40,799 bases of DNA from Thauera phenolivorans. Lineage in GTDB: Bacteria > Pseudomonadota > Gammaproteobacteria > Burkholderiales > Rhodocyclaceae. The notes under the pieces were generated by a model. That model saw nothing but the letters and a program-made list of their open reading frames with translations, was not told the DNA's origin and did not search any database. The DNA lies in assembly GCF_001696715.1 (NCBI RefSeq), contig NZ_MBFM01000004.1, positions 435,620-476,418 of the forward strand. Reading direction: 5' to 3'. The position numbers and the translations under genes were made by a program. Positions 38,729 through 40,799 of the stretch are shown here, piece after piece; the first letter of the stretch is position 1; the number at the start of each line of letters is the position of its first letter.

Positions 38729-39004
38729 ATGAACAACCCGATCTATGACACCCTCTCGCCGCAGGACGCGCTCGAGCTCGAGCAGGTCGCGCGCCTGATC
38801 TACGAGAGCCGCGAGAACCGGCGCCGGGTCCTCGCCGCCGCCGGCGCCGAGGACGAGCAGGCACTGCTTTCGCGCATTACCGACGGCAGCGTCGACGAGC
38901 ACCCCGCCTACGAGCACTACCTCGCGGCCCGCATCCTCGCCGACACTCACGAGGCGGCCCGCACAATGGTCGGCGCGCGGCTTGCGGAGGTGAACCGCCG
39001 ATGA
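38729..39004 (+). CDS. Small acidic-basic helical protein of unknown function in the nos operon
   Basis: 91 residues, not recognised. No signal peptide, no cysteine and no membrane helix; it looks cytoplasmic and fully helical, with a charged segment ARLIYESRENRRRVLAAAGA near 21-40 and HPAYEHYLAARILADTHEAA near 58-77. A good ribosome binding site (GGAGA, 5 nt spacing) precedes the ATG at 38729, 22 nt after nosL, and the end overlaps the next gene by 4 nt. Two small overlapping genes of this size resemble a toxin-antitoxin layout, with this one in the antitoxin place, but no DNA-binding motif is evident. Confidence 0.72.
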   Translation: MNNPIYDTLSPQDALELEQVARLIYESRENRRRVLAAAGAEDEQALLSRITDGSVDEHPAYEHYLAARILADTHEAARTMVGARLAEVNRR

Positions 39005-39366
39005 GCCTGCATGCTGAACTGGCCGCCTTCGCCGAGCACGAGCTCGGCGACGTCCTCGCCGCCCCGCCGCTGTCGACTCAGGACGCACTCGAATTCGACC
39101 TCGCCAACGGCGTGCGCGTAGTCGTCCGCTATGCTGCGGCCGACGCTTACTCGCTGCGCTGGCGCGTGGGCGACGCCGAACTCGGCATCGATACTGCGCC
39201 GACCCACCCGGCGCTCGCGACCCGGCCCAACCACCTGCACCGCGCCGACGGCACCATCGTCGCCGATCCGCTCACCCGCACCGACGCCAGCCCCACAGCC
39301 AACCTCGCGGCCGTGCTGCGCGCGCTCGCCGCCGATCCCGGGCTTGCCGACGGCGCCGCATCATGA
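39001..39366 (+). CDS. Small protein of unknown function, weakly TumE/DUF6516-like
   Basis: 121 residues, no signal peptide or cysteine. The centre, VVRYAAADAYSLRWRVGD followed by APTHPALATRPNHLHRADG, has an arginine-rich strand and then a His-Pro-x(n)-Pro-x-His-x-His pattern that recalls TumE-like (DUF6516) toxins; this is from memory of the pattern and is weak. It overlaps both the 91-residue gene upstream and the second nosL downstream by 4 nt, so it is translated as part of the nos operon. A copper-binding or NosL-helper role through its histidines is an alternative. Confidence 0.7.
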   Translation: MSLHAELAAFAEHELGDVLAAPPLSTQDALEFDLANGVRVVVRYAAADAYSLRWRVGDAELGIDTAPTHPALATRPNHLHRADGTIVADPLTRTDASPTANLAAVLRALAADPGLADGAAS

Positions 39367-39995
39367 GTGTCGACACCCGGCGCCGCCTGCTGCTGACCGG
39401 CTCCTTCGCCTGCGCAGCCGCAGCCGGAGCGCTGTTCTGGCACTACGCCGCCAACGGACCCGCCCTCGCCTTCGAGCCCCCGGCCGAGGACATCTGCATC
39501 GTGCCGCCGACGCGCACGATTGCCGCCATCCCGTATGACCCGGACTCCGGTCTGACCATGCTGGCGCCGCGCGCGGTACCCGCCGGGGCACGCTGCCCGG
39601 TATGCGGCATGTACCCCTCGCGCTTCGCGCGCTGGGCGGCGCAGGTCATCTTCGCCGACGGCGCCGCGCATTTCTTCGACTCGCCGGTGGACGTTTTCCT
39701 CTTCCTCGCCGAGCCCGCACGCTACGACGAGGATTACAAGGCCGGGGACGTGCGCGCGATCCACGTCGCCGACTTCGGCGGCAAGGGCTGGAGCGAGGCG
39801 CGCGACGCGCACTACGTGATCGGTTCGGCGGCGCGCGGGCCGATGCGCAGCCCCGACCTTCCGGCGTTCGCCGACGCCGCCGACGCCGCCGCCCACGTGG
39901 CCGAGCACGGCGGCCGGGTGCTCCGCTTCGCCGAGATCGACAGCGCGCTGCTCGACGGCCTGCGTCAGAGCACGCACGCCGGCCACGGTCACTGA
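39363..39995 (+). CDS. Second NosL-family protein
   Basis: 210 residues. A twin-arginine-like start (TRRRLLLTGSF) and hydrophobic segment are followed by the NosL signature RCPVCGMYPSRFARWAAQV (C78, C81, M83) and a C-terminal domain DAAAHVAEHGGRVLRFAEI that parallels the end of the first NosL. No clean lipobox is present, so it is probably membrane-anchored by its N-terminus or soluble in the periplasm. The C-terminus ends in HAGHGH, a possible metal site. With the first NosL it gives the cluster two copper-binding paralogues of different types. Last gene of the nosD operon. Confidence 0.9.
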   Translation: MSVDTRRRLLLTGSFACAAAAGALFWHYAANGPALAFEPPAEDICIVPPTRTIAAIPYDPDSGLTMLAPRAVPAGARCPVCGMYPSRFARWAAQVIFADGAAHFFDSPVDVFLFLAEPARYDEDYKAGDVRAIHVADFGGKGWSEARDAHYVIGSAARGPMRSPDLPAFADAADAAAHVAEHGGRVLRFAEIDSALLDGLRQSTHAGHGH

Positions 39996-40031
39996 GCCCG
40001 CCTCGCGCAAAGCCCGCGTCCGAAACCCGGT

Positions 40032-40060
40032 TTGTCATCGACGGCGCGAGCCGGTATACT
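40032..40060 (+). promoter_or_regulatory. Strong sigma70-type promoter of the ectoine operon
   Basis: TTGTCA (40032-40037) and TATACT (40055-40060) are separated by 17 nt, each matching consensus at 5 of 6 positions. Predicted start near 40067. Confidence 0.75.
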
Positions 40061-40085
40061 TTTGCACCAATTCAATTGATGCAAA
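40061..40085. repeat. Inverted repeat over the predicted ectA transcription start
   Basis: TTTGCA (40061-40066) and TGCAAA (40080-40085) are perfect complements 13 nt apart, with AATTCAATT in the AT-rich centre. Position directly after the -10 suggests an operator, for instance for a MarR-type EctR-like repressor; the sequence does not identify the regulator. Confidence 0.55.
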
Positions 40086-40447
40086 TGATCCTGCCCGAGC
40101 GCAGGGGCCGTTTGCCGACCGATGACAGAGACCGACACCTACAGCCAGACCACGACCGCCACTTTCCACGCTTTCCCTGCCGACGCCGGTCGCCGCGTTC
40201 CTGCGGCCTCCCTGCGGGCTTCCTTTGCCCGCCAGCCGGCGTCCTTCTCGTCGCAGCGCGCCGCGCACCGCCGGCACGACCTCCACGGTCGCCGCAGCGA
40301 CCAGCCGCTTCCTCCCTGAGCCTCTCCCCGCTGCGCCATCCGGGCGCGCCGCCCGCTGCGCGCGCCGGCTGACAGCGACCCGCTGTCGGCGCACCGCCGT
40401 CACCACCACGCCGTGACCCGCACTGCCATGCCCATGGAGGCCAACTC
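40086..40447 (+). other. Long leader before ectA, no convincing gene
   Basis: About 380 nt separate the predicted transcription start from ectA. The stretch is rich in C and holds perfect hairpins at 40214-40232 (GCGGGC, 7-nt loop) and 40371-40387 (GACAGC, 5-nt loop). An ATG frame of 65 codons (40122-40319) is open but has no usable ribosome binding site, less G/C in third positions than the neighbours and no recognisable domain, so it is doubtful. A regulatory leader is possible. Confidence 0.45.
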
Positions 40448-40799
40448 TTGCACGCAACCGATACCAACGTCATTGCCACGACCACCTTCCGCGCCGCCCG
40501 CCACGGCGACGGCGCCGCGTTGTGGGAGCTGGTCGGCCGCGCCGGCACGCTGGAACAGAATTCCGCCTACTTCTATCTGCTCTTCGCCGCCGACTTCGGC
40601 GACACCTGCCTGATCGCCGAGCAGGACGGCGAGACGGTCGGCGCGGTGATCGGCTACCGTCCGCCGCGCGACCCGCAGGCCGCCTTCGTGTGGCAGATCG
40701 GCATCGACGGCCGCCATCAGGGCCAGGGACTGGGGGCGCGCCTGCTCGAGCGCTGGCTCGCGCTGCCGGCCAATGCCGACGCGCGCTGGCTGACCGCCA
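40448..40799 (+). CDS. ectA: L-2,4-diaminobutyrate acetyltransferase (N-terminal part)
   Basis: 117 codons are visible; the gene runs off the end. GNAT-family fold: the substrate region AYFYLLFAADFGDTCLIAEQ, then VGAVIGYRPP and VWQIGIDGRHQGQGLGARLL (landmark: RHQGQGLG, the acetyl-CoA motif) match EctA. It acetylates diaminobutyrate in the first dedicated step of ectoine synthesis; ectB and ectC probably follow outside the window. The start is a TTG at 40448: GGAGG stands 7 nt before it, and the nearby ATGs (40428, 40434) are out of frame. Confidence 0.9.
   Translation, partial: MHATDTNVIATTTFRAARHGDGAALWELVGRAGTLEQNSAYFYLLFAADFGDTCLIAEQDGETVGAVIGYRPPRDPQAAFVWQIGIDGRHQGQGLGARLLERWLALPANADARWLTA

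Noticed and set aside
40076-40089. FNR-like sequence TTGAT-GCAA-ATGAT before ectA.
   Set aside because: The right half matches poorly, no -10 stands at the class II distance, and it lies downstream of a much better sigma70 promoter.
40122-40319. 65-codon open frame in the ectA leader.
   Set aside because: No ribosome binding site at proper spacing, weaker third-position GC than neighbours and no recognisable domain; kept only as a remark in the leader entry.

Overview
The window is high-GC, densely coding DNA from a denitrifying betaproteobacterium. The best fit is the Rhodocyclales/Zoogloeaceae group (Thauera, Azoarcus, Aromatoleum). This rests on the gene order ftsX-ftsE-ftsY // M16 peptidase pair-rsmD-coaD-ferredoxin // mutM // TPR protein-lolB-ispE-tRNA-Gln-prs-rplY-pth-ychF, on a clade I (Tat-exported) nosZ with a complete nos cluster, and on an ectoine gene at the edge. 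The genus is an inference. No insertion sequence, prophage, CRISPR array or rRNA was seen, and base composition looks even throughout.

Layout. 1-4.0 kb: an OmpR-type response regulator followed by the first codons of a PAS-containing partner (probably its kinase), a divergent AurF-like di-iron protein, and an ABC exporter. 4.0-6.5 kb: ahpC-ahpF peroxide defence, with a possible OxyR site upstream and hairpins between the two genes. 6.5-22.9 kb: conserved housekeeping genes for cell division and protein targeting, an active/inactive M16 peptidase pair, rRNA methylation, CoA, DNA repair, lipoprotein sorting, isoprenoids, tRNA-Gln, PRPP, ribosome L25, peptidyl-tRNA hydrolase and YchF, with clear intrinsic terminators. 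22.9-26.7 kb: a self-contained TetR-HlyD-permease-ATPase efflux operon with a palindromic operator at its promoter. 26.7-28.2 kb: an orphan 150-residue protein and a DMT transporter.

28.2-40.0 kb is an anaerobic respiration island. The redox two-component pair RegB-RegA points away from nosZ. nosZ (N2O reductase), nosR with a small membrane protein, and nosDFYL with two unrecognised small genes and a second NosL each follow their own promoter. At all three promoters an FNR/DNR-type box (good at nosZ, degenerate at nosR and nosD) is centred exactly 29.5 nt upstream of a -10-like hexamer. That is the geometry of class II (-41.5) FNR activation, so oxygen or NO control of the three units by one CRP/FNR-family activator is likely. 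NosZ is exported folded; NosR carries electrons to it; NosDFY and NosL proteins supply copper and sulfur for its CuZ centre.

40.0-40.8 kb: a strong sigma70-like promoter, an inverted repeat over its start site and a leader of about 380 nt precede a TTG-started ectA (ectoine synthesis), which runs off the end. The least explained parts are the two small genes between the NosL paralogues, the NosR-linked membrane protein, the tandem repeat in the nosZ leader and the ectA leader.
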